Part shown: piece after piece, positions 26,333 through 33,658 of the stretch
Numbering within the stretch: position 1 is the stretch's first letter
How the letters are laid out: every line of letters starts with the position of its first letter
Assembly (NCBI RefSeq): GCF_042697365.1
Contig: NZ_CP137605.1
Direction: 5' to 3' (one strand)
Source: Brucella pseudintermedia
GTDB lineage: Bacteria > Pseudomonadota > Alphaproteobacteria > Rhizobiales > Rhizobiaceae
Length of the DNA: 64,000 nt
Notes under the pieces: generated by a model
Told to the model about the DNA's origin: nothing
Database searches by the model: none
Seen by the model: the letters and a program-made list of their open reading frames with translations, nothing else
Made by a program: the position numbers and the translations under genes

Positions 26333-26791
26333 ATGAAGCTGGATGAGATCGACAAACGGATTCTGCGCGTGCTGCAACGCGATGGCCGCATCGCCAATAA
26401 TGACCTAGCACGCGAGGTCGGCCTGTCGCCTTCACCCTGCTTGCGACGGGTGAAGCTGCTGGAGGAGGCGGGCGTGATCGACCGCTATGTCGCGGTGCTG
26501 AACCCGGCCAAGGTCGGCAAGGGGCTGACCTTTTTCACCCGCATCCGGCTGGACCAGCAGGACGAGGAAACGCTGCAGACCTTCGCCAAGGAAATCTTGA
26601 AGCTGCCGCAGGTGCTCGAATGCTATTTCATGCTTGGCGACTACGATGCGATGATCCGGGTGGTTGCGGCGGATATCGAGGATTACCGCCGCTTCCAGTC
26701 GGAATATCTAAGCCGCATCAAGGGCGTCCAGAACCTGAAGACCGACGTGCCGAGCCAGACGGTCAAGCAGACTTCCGAAATGCCCCTGTAG
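26333..26791 (+). CDS. Lrp/AsnC-family transcriptional regulator
   Basis: The 152-residue protein has an N-terminal helix-turn-helix (LDEIDKRILRVLQRDGRIAN, LAREVGLSPSPCLRRVKLLE) and a C-terminal RAM ligand-binding domain (VLECYFMLGDYDAMIRVVA). It is divergent from azlCD, like AzlB, and most likely controls that exporter in response to an amino acid. It overlaps the convergent TyrA-family gene by 29 bp at their 3' ends. Confidence 0.88.
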   Translation: MKLDEIDKRILRVLQRDGRIANNDLAREVGLSPSPCLRRVKLLEEAGVIDRYVAVLNPAKVGKGLTFFTRIRLDQQDEETLQTFAKEILKLPQVLECYFMLGDYDAMIRVVAADIEDYRRFQSEYLSRIKGVQNLKTDVPSQTVKQTSEMPL

Positions 26792-27581
26792 CCTCGTCTG
26801 CTGTCCGGTTTTTCGCAATGACCGGATCGGGCTGCGCCAGTTCCTCATTGACCTGATCTGCCAGCGCGAAGAAACGTCTTCGCATCTTTGAGGCATAGGG
26901 ATTGGCGTGCTCGATGGCCTGAAACACTTCCGGCGCATCGTAGCGCACCATGTCGACCGCCTGCATCAGAAGATCGAAGCTTTTTGTCGTCATGCGGGTG
27001 GGCAATGGTTCCATCCGCACCAGAACCCTTGCGATAAGATGTGTCAGGCCCTGCGCCATCGCCGCTTCACGGTCATGGTCTTCCGGTGTCGTCATGATGA
27101 CATTGAGGGAAAGGTGCTTTTTCAGGAAGGCTGCAACCCGGTGGAACCGCGTGCCGCGCACCGGGCAGACGGCGATTTTCAGCCCGGCAATGCCGTCGCG
27201 CGCACTCTGCGGACCGAAAAGCGGATGGGTGGCGACAATATCGACATGCACGGGCAGGCCGCGCCGCATGATATCGGCAGGCCCGACTTTCACCGAACCG
27301 ACATCGAGAACAAGCGCGCCGGGGCGCACGTGCGGCGCAATCGCCTCCACGACGCTTTCGAGCGTTGCGACCGGCGTTGCGAGGATAACGATATCGCACC
27401 GGGCGGCCTGTTCCATCGAGGCCGGGGTGACGCCATGGATATGCGCCGTCTGTTCAAGGTTCGCGGCGGGATCATAGGCATAGAACTGGAAATACGGGTT
27501 CAGATAGCGGGCGATAAGCTGCCCGAACGCACCAAAGCCGATAATGCCAATTTTCGTATGCTGATTTCTGTCGCGAGACAT
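26763..27581 (-). CDS. tyrA: TyrA-family prephenate/arogenate dehydrogenase
   Basis: The enzyme oxidises prephenate or arogenate in tyrosine synthesis. The 272-residue protein begins with a Rossmann motif IGIIGFGAFGQLIARYL, followed by DIVILATPV, LDVGSVKVGP and the conserved ATHPLFGPQSARDG. It has no chorismate mutase or ACT domain. I take the start at 27581 (MSRDRNQH) after AGAGGTCAG. Upstream lies a candidate attenuator with a tyrosine-rich leader peptide, supporting a role in tyrosine supply. The 3' end overlaps the Lrp gene. Confidence 0.82.
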   Translation of the reverse strand: MSRDRNQHTKIGIIGFGAFGQLIARYLNPYFQFYAYDPAANLEQTAHIHGVTPASMEQAARCDIVILATPVATLESVVEAIAPHVRPGALVLDVGSVKVGPADIMRRGLPVHVDIVATHPLFGPQSARDGIAGLKIAVCPVRGTRFHRVAAFLKKHLSLNVIMTTPEDHDREAAMAQGLTHLIARVLVRMEPLPTRMTTKSFDLLMQAVDMVRYDAPEVFQAIEHANPYASKMRRRFFALADQVNEELAQPDPVIAKNRTADEATGAFRKSA

Positions 27582-27630
27582 GGACTGACCTCTTAAGGGC
27601 CGCATGGCCAGAGGCGCTGTCCTTGAAACT

Positions 27631-27654
27631 CAACCGCTGGCGATGCAGCGGTTG
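27631..27654 (-). promoter_or_regulatory. Candidate attenuator hairpin before tyrA
   Basis: On the minus strand CAACCGCTG, six bases, CAGCGGTTG form a perfect 9-bp stem about 50 bases before the tyrA start, followed by AGTTTC (a weak U-tract). The GCGGCGGGTTTG segment just 5' of it, right after the leader-peptide stop, can pair instead with the first arm, giving the mutually exclusive folds expected of attenuation. Confidence 0.5.
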
Positions 27655-27678
27655 AACTATGACAAAGCAAACCCGCCG

Positions 27679-27729
27679 CTATGTGAGCGGGGCGTAATAA
27701 GACCGGGTGCTGATGAGTGCTTTGTTCAT
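27679..27729 (-). CDS. Tyr-rich leader peptide (16 residues) upstream of tyrA
   Basis: The frame reads MNKALISTRSYYAPLT and stop, with two adjacent Tyr codons (TAT TAC) just before the terminator-type structures. It is too short for standard gene calling. No Shine-Dalgarno sequence lies close before it; the -10 element of the best promoter ends about seven bases upstream, so the transcript may begin at the A of this ATG. Rhizobial trpE leaders are known to be leaderless in the same way. Ribosome stalling at the Tyr codons under tyrosine shortage would favour the anti-termination fold. Confidence 0.6.
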   Translation of the reverse strand: MNKALISTRSYYAPLT

Positions 27730-27735
27730 GCCGTC

Positions 27736-27764
27736 TTGCTATTCCTGCCTTGAACGGATGTCAA
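27736..27764 (-). promoter_or_regulatory. Promoter for the tyrA leader transcript
   Basis: On the minus strand a consensus -35 TTGACA (27759-27764) is followed by a 17-bp spacer and TAGCAA as -10 (27736-27741). The expected start falls at 27728-27730, the leader-peptide ATG. The promoter lies in the 41 bp between dmeR and the leader. Confidence 0.55.
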
Positions 27765-27770
27765 CACCGT

Positions 27771-28046
27771 CTATTTCAGATAGGCGCGAACCACATCGAC
27801 AAGCTCGCCCGCGCCTTCGTCGCGCTCCTTCTGCGGAAGGGCGCCATCGGCCACATGCATCAGAATGTGATCTTCGATCACTTCCGCCATCAGCCCGTTG
27901 ACCGCGCCGCGAACGCCCGCGATCACCTGCATAACCTCAGCGCAGCCCTTCTCGTCCTCGAGCATCCGTTCCACGCCCTCAAGCTGGCCGCGAATGCGGC
28001 GCACGCGGTTGATGAGCTTCTGCTTTTCACGGATCGTGTGGGTCAT
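27771..28046 (-). CDS. dmeR: DmeR: RcnR/CsoR-family nickel/cobalt-responsive repressor
   Basis: The 91-residue all-helical repressor has the RcnR-type metal fingerprint: His3 in MTHTI, Cys in KGCAEVMQ near residue 35, and His in EDHILMHV near residues 60-64. CopZ-like CsoR proteins use another set, so Ni or Co is the likely signal. It should release the dmeF promoter when metal binds. It lies 23 bp after dmeF on the same strand; in rhizobia dmeR usually precedes dmeF. Confidence 0.85.
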   Translation of the reverse strand: MTHTIREKQKLINRVRRIRGQLEGVERMLEDEKGCAEVMQVIAGVRGAVNGLMAEVIEDHILMHVADGALPQKERDEGAGELVDVVRAYLK

Positions 28047-28069
28047 GGATGCTCCTGAAATCTGGACGG

Positions 28070-29011
28070 TCAGGCGGTTCGCGGTTCCACCTCCACCGTC
28101 ACATGCGACAAATCATGGATGGCTGCAAGCTTGTTCCGGTAATAGGACGGCGCTTGCGGCTGTTCCGCGATGATGGAAACGATGGCGCCGTGATGGCCCG
28201 GCCCAAGCTGCCAGACATGCAGGTCGGCTATTTCGCCGCCCTCGCGGACGATGATTTCGGCTATCTCCTGCGGCAGGTCCTCGTCTTCCGGCAGATAGTC
28301 GAGCAGGGTGGAGCCGGTGTCCTTTATCAGGCCCCATGACCAGTTTGCGATCACCAGCGCGCCGACGATGCCTATCGCCGGATCAAGCCAGAGCCAGCCG
28401 TAAAGACTGCCCAGCAGAAGCGCCGCAATGGCAAGCACCGATGTCAGCGCATCGGCGAGCACATGCATATAGGCGGCGCGCAGGTTCTGGTCATGGCTGT
28501 GATCATGGTGGTGGTGGTCGTGATGGTGCGAATGATCGTCCCTGAGAAGCCAGGCACAGACCAGATTGACGATCAAACCGATGACGGCGACCAGAATGGC
28601 TTCGTGAAAGTCGATGTCGACCGGCGCGCTGAAGCGCCAGAAGCTTTCCCAGCCGATCAGAAGCGCGATCAGCGCCAGAACGATGGCGCTGGCAAAACCC
28701 GCCAGATCGCCGAGCTTGCCGGTGCCGAAGGTAAAGCGCGCATTATGCGCGTGCCTGCGCGCATAGAGATAGGCCAGCGCCGCGATCAGCATCGCCGCCG
28801 CATGGGTGGACATATGCCAGCCATCGGCGGTCAGCGCCATGGAGCCGTAGAGATTTCCGGCGGTGATCTCGATTATCATCATCGTCACCGTGATGGCGAT
28901 CACCATCCAGGTCCGCTTTTCGTTGCGCTGGTGATTTTCTCCCAGAAAGAAATGATCGTGCCGGGATGACAGTCGATGCCCGTTATGATCCGGATGGTGA
29001 TGTGTGCTCAT
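28070..29011 (-). CDS. dmeF: DmeF: cation diffusion facilitator for cobalt/nickel export
   Basis: The 313-residue inner-membrane exporter has six spans, with two His-rich stretches: the N-terminus (MSTHHHPDHNGH) and a cytoplasmic loop with repeated HH/HD after span 4 (DDHSHHHDHHHHDHSHD). Active-site residues of the CDF family are seen in ALTADGWHMSTH and in MHVLADALTSV, both the HxxxD type. The short C-terminal domain ends LSHVTVEVEP. It exports Co, Ni or related ions with protons. Upstream is a DmeR-type operator. Confidence 0.88.
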   Translation of the reverse strand: MSTHHHPDHNGHRLSSRHDHFFLGENHQRNEKRTWMVIAITVTMMIIEITAGNLYGSMALTADGWHMSTHAAAMLIAALAYLYARRHAHNARFTFGTGKLGDLAGFASAIVLALIALLIGWESFWRFSAPVDIDFHEAILVAVIGLIVNLVCAWLLRDDHSHHHDHHHHDHSHDQNLRAAYMHVLADALTSVLAIAALLLGSLYGWLWLDPAIGIVGALVIANWSWGLIKDTGSTLLDYLPEDEDLPQEIAEIIVREGGEIADLHVWQLGPGHHGAIVSIIAEQPQAPSYYRNKLAAIHDLSHVTVEVEPRTA

Positions 29012-29019
29012 GAAACGAT

Positions 29020-29047
29020 CCTCTATTAGAATAGAGGGGTATACTAT
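29020..29047 (-). promoter_or_regulatory. DmeR operator upstream of dmeF
   Basis: CCTCTATT-AG-AATAGAGG is a perfect inverted repeat (29020-29037), overlapping a G-tract GGGGTATACTAT (29036-29046 region). On the minus strand this reads ATAGTATACCCC, the half-site and C-tract architecture of RcnR/DmeR operators in rhizobia. It ends nine bases before the dmeF start. Confidence 0.7.
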
Positions 29048-29238
29048 TTTCAGATGCGCGGCAAATCACACTTTTGCAAGCTCGTTTAGCCTCGATCAGC
29101 AGGAACGACCGTGCGCAATGTCTTTGAACGGCAGAAATACTCACCTTTCGAGGTAAGGCTTACGCCTATTCGGGAAGCCCGATGGACTGATTGCCGGAAT
29201 CTGTTCGGAGCCGGCATCAGCTAAGATTGCCGACATCG

Positions 29239-29337
29239 GAGCGCATCCCGAAAAGTGTGAAACGGTTTTCGGAAAAGATGCGCGTCAAAATAAACACTAG
29301 AGCGCCAACTGATCCAATCAGATCGAAACGCGCTCTA
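29239..29337. repeat. RIME-like element with two palindromes
   Basis: First palindrome: GCGCATC and CCGAAAA with TTTTCGG and GATGCGC around GTGTGAAACGG. Second: TAGAGCGC...GCGCTCTA at the 3' half. The first half is the repeat seen alone at 1986-2034 and 14486-14530. The remaining intergenic DNA (29048-29238 and 29338-29475) shows no gene. Confidence 0.75.
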
Positions 29338-29475
29338 ACGTGGGGCAAAGTATCGAAGCGCCGCAAATCCGGCAACGCGGAACGACGCTTCAGATTTTGA
29401 AGCTGCGCATCGTGCTTTGCCAGAATCCACGCTGATTTTCGGGCCGATGCCGTAACGATAAAAGCGGAGGGATTC

Positions 29476-30297
29476 ATGTCTTCAGAAAAGAACGGGCATT
29501 CGCCGCGCAGTCGGGCGCGACGGCATTTTCTGGGCCTCACGGCTGCCACCGCCGCCAGGGCCGCGGCGCTGGGCGTGTTTGCTTCAGCAATGTGGACACG
29601 CCCGTCACAAGCGCTCGGCACGAAATGGTGGCATGGCGGCGGACATGGCGGTCACGGCGGCGGAGCCAATTGCCTCCTGAAAGGAACGCTGATCGAAACA
29701 CCCGGCGGCCCGGTGGCGGTGGAGGCTTTGTCGGTTGGCGATCTCGTGACCACGGTTCGAGGCGACGCCCGTCCGGTCAAATGGGTCGGCTGGCAGAGCC
29801 ACAGAAAGGGCGGCGCAGAATGGAGCGAGAGCGTGATGCCGATCCGCGTCAAGCGCCATGCCATCGACGGTAAAACCCCGCAGCGCGACCTTTATCTTTC
29901 GCCCAACCATGCGCTGCTCATCGATGGCGTGCTGATCCGCGTGAAGGATCTGGTCAACGGCCAGAGCATAGCGCGCGTGTCGATGGACAAGCCGATCGAC
30001 TATTACAACATCGTTCTCGACGGTCATGATGCCGTGCTGGCAGAAGGGGCTGCCGTCGAGACTTATTTGATGCGCGGCGACAGCTACAAGAGCTTCACCA
30101 ATTTTGCCGAGTATCGGGAACTTTATCCGGAGGAAGCCAATATCATCATGCAGCCCTGTGCGCCGCTGATGGGCTATGAAGGCGCCCGTCAGCACATACA
30201 TGCGCTGTTGTGCATGAGCGGCATTCTTCCCGTGCGGGACGTGGTTGAGGAAACCTATCAGCGTCTGGCCGCGAAGGCAGGTGCAAGCGTAGCGTAG
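29476..30297 (+). CDS. Tat-exported Hint-domain (Hedgehog/intein-type) protein
   Basis: The 273-residue protein starts with a Tat signal (RARRHFLGLTAATAARA, twin Arg at 15-16). After it comes a Gly/His-rich linker WWHGGGHGGHGGGA and then a Hint_2-type domain opening at Cys66 with CLLKGTLIETPGGPVAVEAL. The second block is LYLSPNHALLIDG, the last is NIVLDGHDAVLAEG. Hint domains of this kind can self-cleave or ligate; here the first Cys and the His are kept. A C-terminal tail of about 75 residues follows. Function unknown; the gene is monocistronic with a terminator. Confidence 0.75.
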   Translation: MSSEKNGHSPRSRARRHFLGLTAATAARAAALGVFASAMWTRPSQALGTKWWHGGGHGGHGGGANCLLKGTLIETPGGPVAVEALSVGDLVTTVRGDARPVKWVGWQSHRKGGAEWSESVMPIRVKRHAIDGKTPQRDLYLSPNHALLIDGVLIRVKDLVNGQSIARVSMDKPIDYYNIVLDGHDAVLAEGAAVETYLMRGDSYKSFTNFAEYRELYPEEANIIMQPCAPLMGYEGARQHIHALLCMSGILPVRDVVEETYQRLAAKAGASVA

Positions 30298-30326
30298 AAC
30301 ATGAAGCACCGGACGATGATAAGAAT

Positions 30327-30356
30327 GGCGGGGTGCAGACTGCACCTCGCCTTTTT
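30327..30356 (+). terminator. Intrinsic terminator after the Hint gene
   Basis: An 11-bp stem, GGCGGGGTGCA (30327-30337) with TGCACCTCGCC (30341-30351), one G-T wobble, followed by TTTTT. It lies 30 bp after the stop and also faces the convergent puuB. Confidence 0.85.
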
Positions 30357-30373
30357 CATGAAAGAAGGCTGAC

Positions 30374-31660
30374 CTAAATTCTGTCCATCAATGCATACCA
30401 TGACAGGGCAAGGAACAGGAGCGGCGAGCGGAAGGTGCGACCACCGGGGAAGGCGGGAATGCGCAGTTCCTCGAACAGTTTCAGCCTGTCGCGATTGCCT
30501 GTCAGCGTTTCCGCGTAAAGCGTGCCCATGTAGTTGGCCAGCATGACCCCATGGCCGGAATAGCCGCCTGCGGAAATGACGCCGGGCATGACCTCGCGCA
30601 CAAAAGGCTGGCGCGGCATGGTGATGCCAACCGAACCGCCCCATGCATGGGTGATCTCGACCTTGTCCAGCGCCGGGTAAATTTCGGCGATCTGACGGCG
30701 GATATGCGTGCTGATGTCGCGCGGATTGTCGGCGGTATAGGCCTCACGCCCGCCGAACAGCAGCCTGCCGTCTTTTGAGCGGCGGAAATAGCGCACCACA
30801 AAGCGGGAATCGTCGACGGATTCACCGCCCGGAATAACCGGGCTGTCGTCGCCCAGCGGCACCGTTGCGCCGATGAAGGAGCGGATCGGCATGACATGCG
30901 ATGCGCTGAGCGGCTCCAGCAGCCCGCCATAAGCATTGACGGCGATGAAGGCGTTTTTCGCGACGATGGTTCCGCGATTGGTTTCGACCTCGACCCGCCC
31001 GCTTGCCGTGCTGATTTTGGTGGCTCTTGTGTCTTCAAACAGCTTCGCCCCCGCTGCATGGGCGGCTTTTGCCGTCCCGACGAGCAATTTCAGCGGATGA
31101 ATATGGCCGGTGCCTGCATCATAGACACCGCCATGATAGCGCTGCGAACCGAGCAGGCGCGCCGTTTCCTCACGATCGAGCAGGCGCAGGTGCGGATAGT
31201 TGAAGCGGCTTGCCATCAGCTCGACATGACGCTCATAGGACTTCAGATAGCGCGGCTTGTGCACGACTGAAATCTGGCCGGGCACATATTCCATGTCGAT
31301 CCCGTGCTCGTCCGCAAAAGCGAGAAGGTGAGCCTTGGCTTCTTCCGCCACGTCGAACAGCGCCTTGGCGCGCTCGAAGCCATATTCGGCTTCCAGCTCC
31401 TCGGCCCATGTGCGCTGGCCGGTGCCGAACTGCCCGCCATTGCGGCCCGATGCGCCATCACCGAACCGGGCGCCATCGATCAGAACCACATCTGCGCCTT
31501 GCCTTGCCAGATGATAGGCCGCTGAAAGCCCCGTATATCCGCCGCCGATGACGACGATATCGGCCTGCCGCGACCCATCCATTTCGGGATATTGCGGGCG
31601 GTCCGGAACGGTCGCCTCGTACCAGGAATAGCCGGGCGAGATTGGGGACTGGTAGGGCAT
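30374..31660 (-). CDS. puuB: FAD-dependent oxidase, PuuB-like (gamma-glutamylputrescine oxidase)
   Basis: The 428-residue DAO-family flavoprotein oxidises gamma-glutamylputrescine in putrescine breakdown. The FAD motif IVVIGGGYTGLSAAYHLA lies at residues 35-52, preceded by SWYEATVPDRPQYPEMDG, and the GASGRNGGQFG segment follows. It resembles PuuB and related glycine/sarcosine-type oxidases; the choice of PuuB rests on the nearby puuA-like gene and putrescine importer. Start at 31660 follows CGGAAT. A four-helix-bundle gene and repeat tracts separate it from puuA. Confidence 0.8.
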   Translation of the reverse strand: MPYQSPISPGYSWYEATVPDRPQYPEMDGSRQADIVVIGGGYTGLSAAYHLARQGADVVLIDGARFGDGASGRNGGQFGTGQRTWAEELEAEYGFERAKALFDVAEEAKAHLLAFADEHGIDMEYVPGQISVVHKPRYLKSYERHVELMASRFNYPHLRLLDREETARLLGSQRYHGGVYDAGTGHIHPLKLLVGTAKAAHAAGAKLFEDTRATKISTASGRVEVETNRGTIVAKNAFIAVNAYGGLLEPLSASHVMPIRSFIGATVPLGDDSPVIPGGESVDDSRFVVRYFRRSKDGRLLFGGREAYTADNPRDISTHIRRQIAEIYPALDKVEITHAWGGSVGITMPRQPFVREVMPGVISAGGYSGHGVMLANYMGTLYAETLTGNRDRLKLFEELRIPAFPGGRTFRSPLLFLALSWYALMDRI

Positions 31661-31675
31661 TGGCGATTCCGTTTC

Positions 31676-31702
31676 AAGGGAGTAGGGGAATAGGGGAGTA
31701 GG
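31676..31702 (+). repeat. Octamer tract, left flank of the four-helix-bundle gene
   Basis: On the plus strand AAGGGAGTA-GGGGAATA-GGGGAGTA-GG holds three degenerate copies of an octamer. It directly abuts the stop codon of the gene at 31703-32071. The same octamer, in opposite orientation, forms the seven-copy tract at 32091-32146 on the far side of that gene. Confidence 0.75.
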
Positions 31703-32071
31703 TCAGGTTTCCGATAGTTTACGGATCAGAAGTCGTAACAGCTTTCCGACGCTTTCACTCTTGGTCATTATGGGTTCCATTTTTTCGCTTCTGATGAAGC
31801 CCAACCTTTCAGCAATGAGCAAGTGAGTTTCCATTTCTTTCAAGGAACCTTGAGCGATACGCAGAAACTGCTGATAGGAACCGCGCGTATCGCGGCCATA
31901 TCCCTCCGCGATATTGGCCGGAATAGAAACGGCAGCACGCCGAACCTGACTGGTAAGGCCATAAGCCTCTTCTTTCGGCCAGGTTTCAGTCGATTGGTAT
32001 ATAGCCGTCACGAGCTCCATTGCTTGCTGCCACACAAGTATATCGCGATAAGAATTGATTGCCACAGCCAC
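31703..32071 (-). CDS. Four-helix-bundle protein, 23S rRNA intervening-sequence type (S23)
   Basis: The 122-residue protein belongs to the S23/IVP family of small helical proteins first seen in 23S rRNA intervening sequences. Characteristic segments: SYRDILVWQQAMELV at the start, LTSQVRRAAVSIPANIAEGY in the middle, and QFLRIAQGSLKEMETHLLIA. Related Avd proteins serve in diversity-generating retroelements, but no reverse transcriptase is nearby. Start is GTG at 32071. GC is clearly lower than the flanking genes. It lies on the same strand between puuA and puuB, bracketed by oppositely oriented octamer tracts. Confidence 0.88.
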   Translation of the reverse strand: MAVAINSYRDILVWQQAMELVTAIYQSTETWPKEEAYGLTSQVRRAAVSIPANIAEGYGRDTRGSYQQFLRIAQGSLKEMETHLLIAERLGFIRSEKMEPIMTKSESVGKLLRLLIRKLSET

Positions 32072-32090
32072 GCCCCCGCATATCTGCTTA

Positions 32091-32146
32091 CTCCCTTACT
32101 CCCTTACTCCCTTACTCCCTTACTCCCTTACTCCCTTACTCCCTTA
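32091..32146 (+). repeat. Seven-copy octamer tandem repeat (CTCCCTTA)
   Basis: Seven perfect copies of CTCCCTTA run from 32091 to 32146, preceded by a partial CTTA. On the minus strand the last copy supplies the TAA stop of puuA, so copy-number change would not alter that protein. Perfect octamer arrays of this type are variable-number loci in Brucella. Confidence 0.92.
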
Positions 32147-33574
32147 AACATTCAACAACAAAAACTCGCGTTCCCACGGGCTGATCACTTCCATGAAGGT
32201 TTCGAACTCGGCGCGTTTGATGGCGGCATAGGTGGTGACGAAGGAGTTGCCGAAGAGGTTGCGCAGTTCGGCGTCTTCCTCGAAAAGCTCCACCGCGTCG
32301 ATCAGGCCGCGGGGCAGCTCGACTTCCTTTGTGTTGACGCTGGTGGTCGCGGGCTGTTCCGGCTCGATCTTGTTCACAAGGCCGATCAGCCCGCAGGCAA
32401 GCGACGCAGCAAGGGCAAGGTAGGGGTTGGCGTCGGAAGAGGGGATGCGGTTTTCCACGCGGCGTCCATTTGGGTCGGAGCGCGGCACGCGGAACGCAGT
32501 CGTGCGGTTGTCATAGCCCCATTTGACGTTGACGGGCGCAGAAGCGTCCGGCGTCAGGCGTCGGTAAGAGTTGACGTAAGGGGCGAACATGACGAGCGCA
32601 TTCGGCACATGGCGCTGCATGCCGCCGATGAAATTGCGGAAGGCTTCGCTTTCGCCGCCATCCTCATTGGTGAAGATGTTGCGCCCGGTCTTCTTGTCCA
32701 CGATGGACTGATGGATATGCATCGCCGATCCCGGCTGGCCCTGAATGGGCTTCGCCATGAAGGTGGCATACATATCGTGTTTCAGCGCCGCCTCGCGGAT
32801 CGTGCGCTTGAACATGAACACCTGATCGGCCAGTTCCACCGGGTCGCCATGGCGCAGGTTGATTTCAAGCTGGCCCGCGCCTTCCTCATGGATCAGCGTG
32901 TCGATCTCGAGGCCCTGACCTTCGGAGAAGTGGTAGATATCGTCGATCAGTTCGTCGAATTCGTTAACGCCCGCGATCGAATAGCCCTGACCGCCGCCGA
33001 TGGCGCGGCCCGACCGGCCGACGGGCGGTGTCAGCGGATAATCGGGGTCGGGATTCTTGCGCACCAGATAGAATTCGATTTCCGGCGCCACGACCGGCTT
33101 CAATCCGCGCTTGTTATAGGCGGCAACCACATTGCGCAGCACATTGCGCGGAGTGAATTCGACCGCGCGCCCGTCCTGATATACGAGATCGCAGATGACC
33201 TGCGCCGTCGGATCGGATTCCCACGGCACAGCCGAAAGGGTCGAGAGATCCGGCATCAGCTTCAGGTCGCCGTCATCTTCCGGATAGTGGAAGCCGTAGC
33301 CGTCTTCCGGATAATCGCCGGAAATCGTCGTCATGAAGACGGCGGAAGGCAATGCCAGCGAGGTATTGGAGGTGAATTTCTTCGACGGCATCATCTTGCC
33401 GCGGGCCACCCCCGCCTGATCGGGGGTAATGCATTCGATGTCTTCGATGTCGCGCCAGGCAAGCCATTCGGTCGCCTGCTTCCAGTTCTTCACACCGCGA
33501 AGAGATTTGACATAGGCAGGCGTACGGCGACGCGGCGCGCGCGTAACCTTCTTTTCCGTCGTATCAGCAGACAT
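32144..33574 (-). CDS. puuA: Glutamine synthetase family, gamma-glutamylputrescine synthetase-like
   Basis: The 476-residue enzyme belongs to the glutamine synthetase fold. Conserved parts: VVAPEIEFYLVRKNPD (metal Glu), GQLEINLRHGDP, GSAMHIHQSI with the metal His, and NRTTAFRVPRSDPNGRRVENR. The pattern fits PuuA-type ligases that add glutamate to putrescine rather than nitrogen-assimilating GlnA. Context supports this: a PuuB-like oxidase downstream and potFGHI nearby. The stop codon is part of the octamer repeat. Upstream it has a perfect 14-bp palindrome and a further dyad. Confidence 0.85.
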   Translation of the reverse strand: MSADTTEKKVTRAPRRRTPAYVKSLRGVKNWKQATEWLAWRDIEDIECITPDQAGVARGKMMPSKKFTSNTSLALPSAVFMTTISGDYPEDGYGFHYPEDDGDLKLMPDLSTLSAVPWESDPTAQVICDLVYQDGRAVEFTPRNVLRNVVAAYNKRGLKPVVAPEIEFYLVRKNPDPDYPLTPPVGRSGRAIGGGQGYSIAGVNEFDELIDDIYHFSEGQGLEIDTLIHEEGAGQLEINLRHGDPVELADQVFMFKRTIREAALKHDMYATFMAKPIQGQPGSAMHIHQSIVDKKTGRNIFTNEDGGESEAFRNFIGGMQRHVPNALVMFAPYVNSYRRLTPDASAPVNVKWGYDNRTTAFRVPRSDPNGRRVENRIPSSDANPYLALAASLACGLIGLVNKIEPEQPATTSVNTKEVELPRGLIDAVELFEEDAELRNLFGNSFVTTYAAIKRAEFETFMEVISPWEREFLLLNV

Positions 33575-33612
33575 CCATCACCAGAAAATGATTTCGATAA
33601 CGGCATGATAGC

Positions 33613-33626
33613 TGTGACCGGTCACA
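33613..33626. promoter_or_regulatory. Perfect 14-bp palindrome upstream of puuA
   Basis: TGTGACCGGTCACA lies 39-52 bp before the puuA start. Its half-site TGTGA matches CRP-type and several GntR-type operators, but the 4-bp spacer is shorter than in CRP sites. A likely operator for polyamine catabolism; the regulator is not identifiable here. Confidence 0.55.
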
Positions 33627-33658
33627 ATGACAAATGGGACAAATAGGCTGGCCAAGCT

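Noticed and set aside
31703..32071. Diversity-generating retroelement
   Set aside because: Although S23 proteins resemble Avd, there is no reverse transcriptase and no template/variable repeat pair nearby.
32091..32146. Phase variation of puuA by the octamer array
   Set aside because: The array begins at the stop codon, so copy number cannot change the reading frame.
31823..33646. Plus-strand ORF of 607 codons over puuA
   Set aside because: Antisense shadow; it even translates through the octamer repeat.
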